Source: Pseudorhodobacter aquimaris (GTDB lineage Bacteria > Pseudomonadota > Alphaproteobacteria > Rhodobacterales > Rhodobacteraceae). Taken from it: a stretch of 64,000 nt of DNA. Of the stretch, positions 25,201 to 33,850 are shown one piece after another. Numbering within the stretch: position 1 is the first letter of the stretch; every line of letters begins with the position of its first letter. The stretch lies in assembly GCF_001202025.1 (NCBI RefSeq), contig NZ_LGHS01000052.1, positions 226,945 to 290,944 on the forward strand, written 5' to 3'. Under the pieces are notes generated by a model. That model searched no databases, was not told the DNA's origin, and saw only the letters and a program-made list of their open reading frames with translations. Both the position numbers and the translations under genes were made by a program.

Positions 25201-26502
25201 CTATCGGGCGGTTTCTTTTTGCGGCTGACCTGCGACATAGGTTTGGGCAATGGTGCGGTCATCGCCCATCATCTGCAAGATGAACAACTCTTCTGCCAAG
25301 GTTCCGGCACGTTCCATCCGCAGGGCCATGGCGGGGGTGGCCGCCGGATCAAGGACGACGATATCGGCCTCTGTGCCTGCGTCCAGCGTGCCGATTTTGT
25401 CGGCCAAGCCCAACACCTCGGCATTGCCGCGCGTGATCCAGTGAAAAGCCCGCAAGGCATGCAGGGTCTGGTTTTGAAGCTGCAACACCTTGTAGCCCTC
25501 ATTCAGGGTTTGCAGCATGGAATAACTGGTTCCCCCGCCAATATCGGTGGCAATCCCGCTTTTGATTCCGCGGGCGCGTAGGCCGGCATCATCAAACAAT
25601 CCGCTGCCCAGAAACAGGTTCGAGGTGGGGCAAAACACCGGATGCGCGCCGCTTTCGGCGATTGCTGCGACCTCACGTTCCTTCAGGTGGATGCAGTGGC
25701 CCAAAAATGTGCGCGGGCCAAGCAGGCCGTAGCTCTCATAAATATCAAGATAATCGCGCGCATCGGGGTATAGGGCAGCTGTATATGCGATCTCGTCGTG
25801 GTTTTCCGACAGGTGCGTTTGGATGTAGCAATCGGGGTGTTCTGCCGCCAGCGCACCGGTCATTTCCAACTGCGCGGGGCTGGAGGTGATCGCGAAACGA
25901 GGCGTTATGGCATAAGAGATGCGGCCCTTGCCATGCCATGCTGCGATCAGCTCTTTGCTGTCATCATAGCCTGCTTGCGGTGTGTCGCGCACGGTCTCGG
26001 GGGCGTTGCGATCCATCATGGTCTTGCCGCCGATCATCCGCATGTTGCGGGCTGTGCCTTCGGCAAAATAGGCTTCGGCAGAGGCTTTGTGGACCGAACA
26101 GAACGCCATGGCCGTGGTGGTGCCGTGATCGGTCAGCATGGTGCAAAACCGCCCCGCCATGGCGCGGGCGTGTTGGGCATTGGCGTATTCCGCCTCTGCC
26201 GGAAAGGTGTAATTGTTGAGCCAGTCAAGCAATTGGACGCCCCAGCTTGCAACAACCTGCACCTGTGGAAAATGGATATGCGCGTCAATGAAACCGGCCA
26301 TTAACAGATTTGGCCGATGGTCTATGACAGTGAAATTACCGCCCGTTTGCGCAACCTCTTCATAAGAACCCGAGGCCGCGATCATGCCATTGCGCATCAA
26401 AATCGCGCCATCCTCGATATAGCTGTAGGCGGCGGTATCCTCGGGGTCGGTGGGTTCATGATGGAACGTCAGGATGCGGCCGCGCAATAGGGTATCGGTC
26501 AT
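25201..26502 (-). CDS. guaD: Guanine deaminase
   Basis: A 433-residue amidohydrolase-superfamily enzyme that converts guanine to xanthine in purine salvage or breakdown. The zinc site HIHFPQ near residue 73 (typical of guanine deaminases), QTHLSE near 240, GHCIHL near 275 and a late aspartate in SGIATDIGGG are present. The length agrees with the family. It stands alone on the minus strand, upstream of the transport operon but separated from it by an AT-rich promoter region, so co-regulation is not implied. Confidence 0.88.
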   Translation of the reverse strand: MTDTLLRGRILTFHHEPTDPEDTAAYSYIEDGAILMRNGMIAASGSYEEVAQTGGNFTVIDHRPNLLMAGFIDAHIHFPQVQVVASWGVQLLDWLNNYTFPAEAEYANAQHARAMAGRFCTMLTDHGTTTAMAFCSVHKASAEAYFAEGTARNMRMIGGKTMMDRNAPETVRDTPQAGYDDSKELIAAWHGKGRISYAITPRFAITSSPAQLEMTGALAAEHPDCYIQTHLSENHDEIAYTAALYPDARDYLDIYESYGLLGPRTFLGHCIHLKEREVAAIAESGAHPVFCPTSNLFLGSGLFDDAGLRARGIKSGIATDIGGGTSYSMLQTLNEGYKVLQLQNQTLHALRAFHWITRGNAEVLGLADKIGTLDAGTEADIVVLDPAATPAMALRMERAGTLAEELFILQMMGDDRTIAQTYVAGQPQKETAR

Positions 26503-26619
26503 CGGGAAACTGCCTTTGTGTTCGATGTGTCGATATATGCTAAGGGGTTGGGAGGGGTTTGTCGTCAGCGCATTCGCTGGGATTGTCGATGTTTTTATCT
26601 GGTTCGGGGTGGTGCCCCC

Positions 26620-29600
26620 TTAACGCCACCGTGCCTGCGCCTGTGTTCCCATCATGGTGGCCGCAAGTTTTGCCAGCGCAAAATCTTTGCGCCGCAAAAG
26701 TGGATAGATGCGGTTGCCATAAGCAGTGGGAAGGTCGCCCAAATCGATCATGGCAGACGGATGGATGCGCCGGATTGCAATCGCGATCTGCAACTGTTGT
26801 GCAAGGGTAAGGGCGGCAAGGGCCTGTTTTCCGGGATACATGCTTTCAACCGCCGCCCCAGAGGCGGACAGGATGGCGTGACGATCCAGCAGGATGTGGT
26901 GGTATTGCACCGTTTTGACGCCATATGCGATGCGCACGCCAGGTTTGCCCATATCAACGAAATGCCGTGCGCGAACCAGTTTGATATCCCCATCCGGCTG
27001 CACCATCGGAACGGCATGCTGTGGTGACATCCGCAGGGGACAGTTGTTGCCAATGGCACCTGTCGCAAAGTGAATCGGGATGTCCGCGGGCCGAGCGGCC
27101 AGATCGGCCGCGCTCAGGCTTCGCCCCCCGGCCCAGATGATCGGGGCAAGGCCGGCTTGTGTTTCCACCAAATCACCTGGCCCAAGGGTTTCGACCGCGC
27201 GCCAGCCACAAGATGTCAGGATCGGCGTGCCGCTGACAAAGCAGGGAATGCCGATTGTGGTCATCTCCAGCTTGCCATTCACTTGCGTCGGCAAGATGCC
27301 GACAAGTGTAATGCTCTCTCCGCCGGGGAAGGTAAGGATCGCATCGCCCGTGCCATTGCCCAATGTATCGGTGACAACAACATCGGCCCATCTTATCGGA
27401 TTGCCGTCAAGCGCGGCCAGATCGCTTACATCCAGCTGATCGGCGGTCTTGCCGGCATCCAGCGTCATGTCGAAATCGTAAATTTTGTCACCGCCGCCAT
27501 CATGCGTCTGAATGAACAGATCATCACCATCGCCGCCGTATAGGGCGTCGTCGCCTTTGCCGCCCGTTATACTGTCACTGCCTGCGCCGCCGATTATCTC
27601 ATCATTGCCATCGCCGCCGTCAACCGTGTCATCACCGCTGCCTGCCAGTATCGTGTCACTGCCTGTTCCGCCGTCGATGCTGTCATTACCGTCATGAGAA
27701 ACGATTGAATCATTGCCCTCACCGCCCGTGATCGTATCGGCATTGTTGAGGCCGTCATGGGTGGAAATGACATCGTTGCCCGCCCCACCATCTATGCTGG
27801 ATGCCCCCGAGGCATCAGATGTCGTTATGCGATCGTCGCCATCGCCGCCGAAGGCTGTATTTTCATCGCCGGCCAGATAGATGGTGTCGTTGCCATCCCC
27901 ACCGTAAACCAGATCGCTGCCGCTGCCGGTATAGAGGATATCATTACCCAGCCCGCCATAGATCGTATCGTTCCCGCTGGTGGTATGTGAACTGGCGACA
28001 TAGTCATCACCGTCGCCACCATAGAGCACATTATCGCCCGCGCCGCCTGACAAGGTATCCTTGCCAATACCGCCATAGAGGAAATCCGCGCCATCGCCCC
28101 CGACAAGGGAATCGTCACCCTCTTCTCCCCACAGCGTGTCGTCGCCCGCCGCGCCATAAAGGACATCCCTACCGTCGCCGCCAAGAACCGAGTCGTTGCC
28201 GGAACCGGCCTCAATGTAGTCGTCCCCCTCATTGCCATAAATGGTATCATTGTCATTTCCGGCAAAGATGGTGTCATTGCCAAACCCGCCCTCGACGCTG
28301 TCAGCCCCGGCCCCGGCACTGACCCAATCGCTGCCATCCCCGCCATAGATCGTGTCGCTTCCGGCACCGCTGGTAATGGAATCATTCCCCGCCTGGCCTG
28401 AGATCAGATCCGCACCCGCGCCGCCCAGCACCGTGTCATCGCCACCGGCTGCGCTGATGGTTGTGCCATTTTTTGTGCTTGTTGCATCGATCTCATCGTC
28501 AAATTCGGTGGCAGAGATGCTTTCGATACCTTCAAAACTGCCGGTGCCAATGCCCCCGTAATGGGAAAAGCTGCCCTTTTCATTGCCCGTAAAGGTCGCG
28601 AATATGCCGCTGGTGCCGCTAGAGGATTTGAAATCTAGCGTGTCAAAATCGGTCCCGCCCTCGCCACCGATGATCGTGGTATTGCCGACGTTCTCCCGCA
28701 CATAGAAATGATCGGCATCATCGCCGCCATCAAGAAATTTGTCGCCGTCCCAAGACCCGAGCGTATCGTCCCCGGCCCCGCCAAAAAGCGTGTCACTGCC
28801 GGTCCAGCCCTCCATTTCATCATTGCCATCCCCGCCATAAAGCAGGTCGTCTTCGCTGCCGCCGTAAACCGTATCATTGCCCGCGCCGCCGTAAACAGTA
28901 TCCGCGCCTAAATCGTCAAATGCCTCGATTGTATCGCGTCCGTCACCGCCGAAAACGCTGTCATCTCCTTTCCATATGTAGATCTCATCATCGCCATCGC
29001 CACCATAAATGGTGTCGTTGCCTTCATCATCTTCTAGAAAATCATTCCCACCACCGCCATCAAGCAGGTCATCCCCGCTCCACCCGCGAATAGAATCGTC
29101 ACCCTCGCCGCCATAGAGGGAATCGTGCCCCGCACCCCCATCGATATAGTCATTGCCCAGCCCGCCGTAGATCGTGTCATGACCGTCAATGCCATGAATG
29201 TTGTCATCGCCCGATGCGCCGATCAAGGAATCCCCGTTTGCGGTGCCCTCCATGTCGTTGTCCAGATCGGGGTCATGGGATTGATCGACAATTGAGGAAT
29301 AGAGCGGCTGATTTGTGGGGGTGATGTCGTCAACGGTGTAATCATAGGTATTGCCCGGAACGAGCAATCCATTGGCGACATAGCCAACAGTCGTGGACCC
29401 GATCATCACGCGGTAGATGGGAATCTCGTTGCCGTATCCGTCCGCTGCGGTTTTGGAATACGCTAGATAGCTTTGACCGCTGGCCACCAGATTGCCGTCG
29501 CCATCGCGGACGGTTGTGGTTTGTTGCGTGCTGTCATCCGGGCTGCCATTCGCCGCGGAATCGCCCGACCAATGCATATCGTCATCGATAATCTCAAAAC

Positions 29601-29709
29601 TGTAGGCCGCCGAGGAATTTGCATCATAGCCCGAATTTATGCGCAACTGGGACCCTGGCAAAAATGAAATGCCGGAGGGTGCGTAACCCTGAAAGGTGTA
29701 GGTCGCCAT
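26620..29709 (-). CDS. RTX calcium-binding repeat protein with C-terminal Hint domain
   Basis: A 1029-residue, acidic, probably secreted protein. After a non-repetitive N-terminal ~150 residues come many glycine/aspartate-rich nonapeptides of the GGxGxDx type (about residues 155-740), which fold into calcium-loaded beta-rolls. A Hint domain begins at about residue 820 (CFVSGTPILTSCGWRAVETL) with a SPQHAV histidine motif. RTX-Hint combinations are common in Rhodobacterales and are expected to leave through a type I secretion system; none is encoded here. There is no Sec signal. Whether Hint cleaves the chain at the cysteine is unknown. The repeats at DNA level make the region prone to recombination. 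Confidence 0.88.
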   Translation of the reverse strand: MATYTFQGYAPSGISFLPGSQLRINSGYDANSSAAYSFEIIDDDMHWSGDSAANGSPDDSTQQTTTVRDGDGNLVASGQSYLAYSKTAADGYGNEIPIYRVMIGSTTVGYVANGLLVPGNTYDYTVDDITPTNQPLYSSIVDQSHDPDLDNDMEGTANGDSLIGASGDDNIHGIDGHDTIYGGLGNDYIDGGAGHDSLYGGEGDDSIRGWSGDDLLDGGGGNDFLEDDEGNDTIYGGDGDDEIYIWKGDDSVFGGDGRDTIEAFDDLGADTVYGGAGNDTVYGGSEDDLLYGGDGNDEMEGWTGSDTLFGGAGDDTLGSWDGDKFLDGGDDADHFYVRENVGNTTIIGGEGGTDFDTLDFKSSSGTSGIFATFTGNEKGSFSHYGGIGTGSFEGIESISATEFDDEIDATSTKNGTTISAAGGDDTVLGGAGADLISGQAGNDSITSGAGSDTIYGGDGSDWVSAGAGADSVEGGFGNDTIFAGNDNDTIYGNEGDDYIEAGSGNDSVLGGDGRDVLYGAAGDDTLWGEEGDDSLVGGDGADFLYGGIGKDTLSGGAGDNVLYGGDGDDYVASSHTTSGNDTIYGGLGNDILYTGSGSDLVYGGDGNDTIYLAGDENTAFGGDGDDRITTSDASGASSIDGGAGNDVISTHDGLNNADTITGGEGNDSIVSHDGNDSIDGGTGSDTILAGSGDDTVDGGDGNDEIIGGAGSDSITGGKGDDALYGGDGDDLFIQTHDGGGDKIYDFDMTLDAGKTADQLDVSDLAALDGNPIRWADVVVTDTLGNGTGDAILTFPGGESITLVGILPTQVNGKLEMTTIGIPCFVSGTPILTSCGWRAVETLGPGDLVETQAGLAPIIWAGGRSLSAADLAARPADIPIHFATGAIGNNCPLRMSPQHAVPMVQPDGDIKLVRARHFVDMGKPGVRIAYGVKTVQYHHILLDRHAILSASGAAVESMYPGKQALAALTLAQQLQIAIAIRRIHPSAMIDLGDLPTAYGNRIYPLLRRKDFALAKLAATMMGTQAQARWR

Positions 29710-30371
29710 TGGACCGCTCCACTACCAATTATATTTCCCGCCGCGGCGGGCCACTACAATCTCGATAATAGAGGGCTATAGGTTACTATTCGTTTCCGCT
29801 TCTTTACACCCCGTGCAACAGGATTAAAAATACACCTAAAAGTTATCCTAGTTTTGCCCAAAAGATGAACCCCGCATGGCAGTCGGGGGCAAGGCCCATC
29901 GAGGCAAAGTTGGGCCACTCAGTTCTGCTTCCGATCTGGCTGCGGATCGAGGGACGGAATTCACTTTCATGTCGCAACGCAGTAGACGTCGGCCGACGTG
30001 CCTGAAGACGCGGGCTGGCTCCGATCAACTATGCGCATCCCGCGGTAATTATTATGTCTTACGATACGATGACGTCCGTATGCCAAGCACCTAACGCTTT
30101 TCTATGAAATCGGGGGGGGGGTAAAAGATCCTTCAGAAGTTGGATTAAAAAACACCGTATTTTTCAAAAGTGATTGTAGCTGCGTTGGCATCAGGCGGGT
30201 CGAGGCTCGTGACAAAATGTCAGAAGCTGTCGTGTTGCCAATGCATTAAATGGAAGTGGTCCAAGACGTCTCCACATTCGGTATATAATTCATTGAATAC
30301 CCCCGAATCTGTTCTCTTGGCGCAAATAGAGCAGTTCACGGGGCGTACAAATGAGCTTGAATGTGCATGAT

Positions 30372-30515
30372 GAGCTTGGTGGATCGCTTTAGGTCGGCCA
30401 TCAGCGCTTCGTAAACTGGGGGCAGTGCATAAGCTGCCTTGCCCACCCATGCCGCCGGTGTGGACCAGTCGAGATCAACACCCTGACGGGCGTAGATCTG
30501 CGCTTGCCTGTAGCG
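30372..30515 (-). pseudogene. IS66-family transposase TnpC fragment
   Basis: About 48 codons that read YRQAQIYARQGVDLDWST, then WVGKAAYALPPV and ADLKRSTKL, matching the middle of the IS66 large transposase (TnpC). Both ends are missing: upstream it runs straight into the tail of the IS66 TnpA frame, and downstream the similarity stops. It is a deletion remnant with no catalytic domain left. Confidence 0.65.
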
Positions 30516-30861
30516 CGGTAACAATCTCGGCAATATGCTCGGCCGCAGTCGAGGCATCCAGCCGGATCACTAGGACCGCCTGGATGATATCGAGCGCGCC
30601 CGAACATCCCGCACCGACGGGCACCTCCGCAGGCACTGCCGCTACATCCATTTCAACCGGCACAAATCCCATGCCATCCAGATTAGGCAACACCAACTTG
30701 CCCTGCCGCGCTATACGATGCCAATCCGATACCGTGCTCGGGGTCAGATCATAGCGCCCAGCGACTCCTTTGACCATCTCACCCTCAATCAACGTCTCCG
30801 CAACAATCCGGGCCTTCAGATCCAATGACCACTCCCGGTTGCGATCTGATCGCGGTGGCAC
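30475..30861 (-). pseudogene. IS66-family TnpA-like gene, remnant
   Basis: The 128-residue frame begins RNREWSLDLKARIVAETL and has a helix-turn-helix stretch (GRYDLTPSTVSDWHRIARQG), then LVLPNLDGMGFVPVE, the pattern of the small IS66 accessory protein TnpA. Its last nine residues come from an overlapping TnpC sequence in another frame, so the natural C-terminus is lost and the element has a deletion that removed tnpB and the front of tnpC. Unlikely to be functional. Confidence 0.7.
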
Positions 30862-30879
30862 AGATGTGAGAAACTCGCT

Positions 30880-30955
30880 TGTAGCTCAGGTGCGCATCGC
30901 GGTCCTGAATGGTTACACTGCGCTTGGTGTCCCCGTTACGAAAGCTGTGGCTTAA
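30880..30955 (+). pseudogene. IS5-family transposase C-terminal fragment
   Basis: Twenty-four codons ending in TAA read AQVRIAVLNGYTALGVPV, the C-terminal tail of a group of alphaproteobacterial IS5-family transposases. About 30 bases downstream, AATTGTGCAACAAAG (30990-31004) resembles the outer end of such elements. The rest of the transposase has been lost; the next piece upstream is the IS66 remnant. Confidence 0.55.
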
Positions 30956-31517
30956 ACCCGCTTGGGGATAGGGGGCTCCCGTAAATCAACTGAATTGTGC
31001 AACAAAGTCATGCAGACCCGAAAAACAGATTTGCCAATTATTGCTGTCTCCGTGGTTGTAGCCCTTCTTTTGGGCGTCCTGGGGTCCCTGATAGCCACTC
31101 TCCATATGTCCTTCTTCAATCAAACAGAGGGCCTCTAATTCCCAGAAATGTGGAAACACAGCAGGATGTTTCAATAGCACCTGTACGGGATCGTTATTGC
31201 GGCTACTAACTTTGAAATTATGTATTTATTTCCAGACGACCCTAAAATGATCGACATCAACTTGCGTCATGCAAAATTTATATTTCCGGAAGCTCGCCAA
31301 GCCCTTGGCGATACGACTGGCAATATAAACCTCGGCAGTAGGAGCCAGTTCAAAAGCAGAAATTATCAGAACAAGGGCGATGGCAAACAGCGCAAGAAGC
31401 ACGTTCAACGGATCAAGGAGAGCCGTGCATTACCCCCATCCTTCCGCACTGAGATTTGTTTTGCGATTGAAGCAATTCATTGATTTGGGGACGTTTCTCT
31501 ATGGGAGTCTCAGCGCC

Positions 31518-31613
31518 CTGTCTGTCAAAGCCCCGCGCCATCAGCCGCTGGCCCAGAAGTTTCAAGCAGTGCATTTTGGTTTCGACGCGGCTCCGGCGGT
31601 GGGCGACGATCTC
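31518..31613 (-). pseudogene. IS5-family transposase internal fragment
   Basis: Thirty-two codons read EIVAHRRSRVETKMHC and then LKLLGQRLMARGFDRQ, which is the stretch directly preceding the C-terminal tail in the same IS5-family transposases. It is on the opposite strand from the fragment at 30880-30955 and a stop codon precedes it in frame. The tail itself is missing, so this is a separate remnant or part of an inverted, rearranged copy. Confidence 0.55.
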
Positions 31614-31690
31614 GTTTTAGACCGTGCACGTCTCCCATTGGCATGGGAACTCGACCTTCCACATTGGTAAAAAGCTCATCGTAAATCTCC

Positions 31691-31927
31691 TCAACGATAG
31701 GCCTCGAGGTGTTTGTCAGCACACACTTCGATAACATAGCCACACGCTCGCTTAGCGGCTCTCTGGAAGGTCTCAGGACGCCCTTTTCCCTTCTGCTGCA
31801 GGTAAATGGATACTGCCACAGACAGCACGACAGACAGTGAGGACGGTGCTGTTAACTCGACTGAACTTGAACCCTCCACGTCAGACTGAAGGCGAAGCGT
31901 ATGCTTTTCCCGGCAAGTCAGCATCAT
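31691..31927 (-). pseudogene. Tyrosine-type integrase, N-terminal fragment
   Basis: The frame includes LSVAVSIYLQQKGKGRPETF followed by QRAAKRACGYVIEVCADKHL, which resembles the N-terminal SAM-like DNA-binding part of Rhodobacterales phage/island integrases. The frame ends soon after, and no catalytic domain with R...HxxR...Y follows. It lies 266 bases from the 3' end of the tRNA-Thr gene, the usual place for an integrase next to its attachment site. Family call is from memory of related proteins. Confidence 0.45.
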
Positions 31928-32192
31928 GTGATCTCAGGTTGTACCAGTATTCATCCAGCTGATCTGCAGCTCGTCTCGCTCTGGCTTCGGCTAGTTTTTC
32001 TGATTTGGTGCGCAACGAATATGCGACCCTAGGGGAAGTTTAATGGCGGCGAAGCTCTCTGGGGATACGGCGGTTGAAGTAAAAGACCCCGTCCTTTGCG
32101 AAGGTGAACGTAGGTGATTTGGTCTCCACATGGTCTACGGCTCTTAACAATTGTTAAAAGCTGGAGTGTTACCAAGGTGTTAGCTGAAGTGG

Positions 32193-32268
32193 TGGTGCCC
32201 CAAGACGGACTCGAACCGCCGACCCATTGCTTACGAAGCAATTGCTCTACCATCTGAGCTATTGGGGC
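32193..32268 (-). tRNA. tRNA-Thr (anticodon CGT)
   Basis: A complete 76-base cloverleaf with an encoded CCA end. The acceptor stem pairs GCCCCAA with TTGGGGC. The D arm GCTC/GAGC, anticodon stem ATTGC/GCAAT with loop TTCGTAA (anticodon CGT, reads ACG) and T loop TTCGAGT are all present. Its 3' end faces the integrase remnant at 31.7-31.9 kb, as expected of a tRNA used as an attachment site. Confidence 0.95.
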
Positions 32269-32380
32269 ATCTGAAACGTCGAGATACCTACTGCGCCATG
32301 CGAGGTTTTTCGGTGGTCGATGCCCGCCACCCCTTGCAGCATGGCGGGCTAATAGCATTACAAAGACGGTCTGTGTAGTC

Positions 32381-33841
32381 CTATTTTTCAGTTTTTGGAT
32401 CAGTTTCTTCAGGCATAACTTCGCCTTCCTTGGCGCTGTCCTCGACGACAACAGGAGGTTCTTCTGGTGCGCCGATGATCAGGGGAAGCAGCTCTGATCC
32501 GGTGGCGCTTGGTCCCGACGTATCGACTGGTTCGCGCCATGACAGGGTGTCAAAGCTGCCGCAGTTATCGCAAACCGGGCCCCAATGCGCATGGATCGCC
32601 TGACATTTGTCACAGCACCATTGCGGACCACGCGGTGCCGTCAGCGCACGGGCCAGCCATCCACGGATCACGGCGTCATCTGCCCCTGCGCCCCGTTCAA
32701 CTGCCGCCATAATCGCAAGCGTGCGGGCATTGGGGGTGGTGGAGGCCAGATCACCCAGAGCGCGACGCGCGGCGGGGAAATCCTCAGCGGTGATGTTCAG
32801 TTCTGCCAAAAGCAGGCGTGTCTCGATGTGATCGGGGTTGAGCTTGGTCAAGGTATGGAACCGTTTCAAGCGTTCCGTGGTGCTTTCGTTGGGCGCGATT
32901 TCGGCAAATGCGGCGGCCAGATCGGGGTGCGGCTGCACCGACCACGCCTTTTTAAGCACTTTGGTCGCTCGCCGCGCATCCCCCTTGGCGATATAGCTGC
33001 GGGCAGCCATGGTTGCGGCGGGAATCAGGTCGGGAGAAAGACGGTTTGCCTCAATCGCTGCTTCGCGGGCCTCGATGGTGGCGCCTTCCTCAATCACGCC
33101 GCTTGCCTCTTGCAGGGCCAGAACGGCATCGCGGCGACGGTACACATCCCGCGGCAGTGCGCCGGATCTTTGCTTGGCGCCAAGCGTTACGCGCGCCCCT
33201 TTCCAGTCACCCTGACCGGTTTGCAAGCCCAGCAAGGTTTCCTGAATTTCGGCGTGCTTTGGCTTGAGGGCAAAGGCTTTCTCGGCCAGCTTCAGGGCGG
33301 TTGCGGTATCGCCTTGGGTGATCTTTTGGTGCATCAGGCCGCGGACGCCGACAAAGCGCGATTTGTCATTGGACAACAGCTTTTTATAGGCAGCCTCGGC
33401 GCGGTGCGTATCGCCGGTCATTTCCGCGGCTTGTGCAATCAGCAGCGTCGTAAGGCCCGGCTTGTCCAGCAATTTATCGGCCTTGGCAGCACGCGACAGG
33501 GCCACACGCCCCTCACCCGAGGCAAGCGCCATAAGCCCGTCCGAAAGCGCCTGATAGCCTTTGCGTTCACGGTTGCGGTCGAAATAGCGCGAAATCGCGG
33601 TTTCATCCCCGCTTAGAAAGCGCAGCACAGCGACCAGTAACCCGATCAGTTTGAGCAACACCCAGACGGCAACCAGCAACAGCAAAAGCGCCACGGCGGT
33701 TTGCAATGGGCCGAGGGTAAATTCCACCCCCAGCATGGTGATCTGAATCCCGCCACCGGTGTCCATAAGGATACCGGCCCCGTAAGTAAGGCCCGCAATG
33801 GCGGCGACAAACAGCAGTACTTTGATGAGCGACCAAATCAT
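32381..33841 (-). CDS. HemY-like inner-membrane TPR protein
   Basis: A 486-residue protein with two N-terminal membrane spans (about residues 5-25 and 43-75), the HemY N-terminal domain (ISRYFDRNRERKGYQALS) and a series of TPR-like helices. The C-terminus carries two CxxC pairs (CDKCQAIH... and CDNCGSF) that look like a zinc ribbon, as in LapB-type proteins, followed by an acidic tail. It follows the mitofilin-like gene and hemD on the same strand, the common Rhodobacterales order. Despite the name, no heme-synthesis activity is established for the family; a role in envelope assembly is plausible. Confidence 0.85.
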   Translation of the reverse strand: MIWSLIKVLLFVAAIAGLTYGAGILMDTGGGIQITMLGVEFTLGPLQTAVALLLLLVAVWVLLKLIGLLVAVLRFLSGDETAISRYFDRNRERKGYQALSDGLMALASGEGRVALSRAAKADKLLDKPGLTTLLIAQAAEMTGDTHRAEAAYKKLLSNDKSRFVGVRGLMHQKITQGDTATALKLAEKAFALKPKHAEIQETLLGLQTGQGDWKGARVTLGAKQRSGALPRDVYRRRDAVLALQEASGVIEEGATIEAREAAIEANRLSPDLIPAATMAARSYIAKGDARRATKVLKKAWSVQPHPDLAAAFAEIAPNESTTERLKRFHTLTKLNPDHIETRLLLAELNITAEDFPAARRALGDLASTTPNARTLAIMAAVERGAGADDAVIRGWLARALTAPRGPQWCCDKCQAIHAHWGPVCDNCGSFDTLSWREPVDTSGPSATGSELLPLIIGAPEEPPVVVEDSAKEGEVMPEETDPKTEK

Positions 33842-33850
33842 TCCAGTGGG

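Larger units (their letters stand above)
29710..32192. other. Gene-poor, mosaic region with transposon and integrase remnants
   Basis: About 2.5 kb without an intact gene, lower in G+C than its flanks. It includes a run of ten G at 30112-30121, IS66 and IS5-family pieces (30.37-31.0 and 31.5-31.6 kb) and an integrase fragment (31.7-31.9 kb), and ends at a tRNA-Thr gene. No coding signal is recognisable in 29.71-30.37 kb or 31.01-31.5 kb. It looks like the eroded remains of an element integrated at the tRNA. Confidence 0.65.

Noticed and set aside
26900..29700. Many open frames on the opposite strand and other frames of the RTX gene
   Set aside because: They mirror the repetitive glycine/aspartate codons of the RTX repeats and have no family features of their own.
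30986..31180. A 64-codon minus-strand frame between IS remnants
   Set aside because: No recognisable domain, no ribosome site, and it overlaps the presumed IS5 end.
31226..31408. A 60-codon minus-strand frame with one hydrophobic stretch
   Set aside because: Could be a small membrane protein, but codon use and lack of a ribosome site in a debris region give no support.
29710..32192. Direct repeat of the tRNA-Thr 3' end as a second attachment site
   Set aside because: Scanning by eye for the CCA-proximal 15-20 bases in this stretch found no convincing copy.
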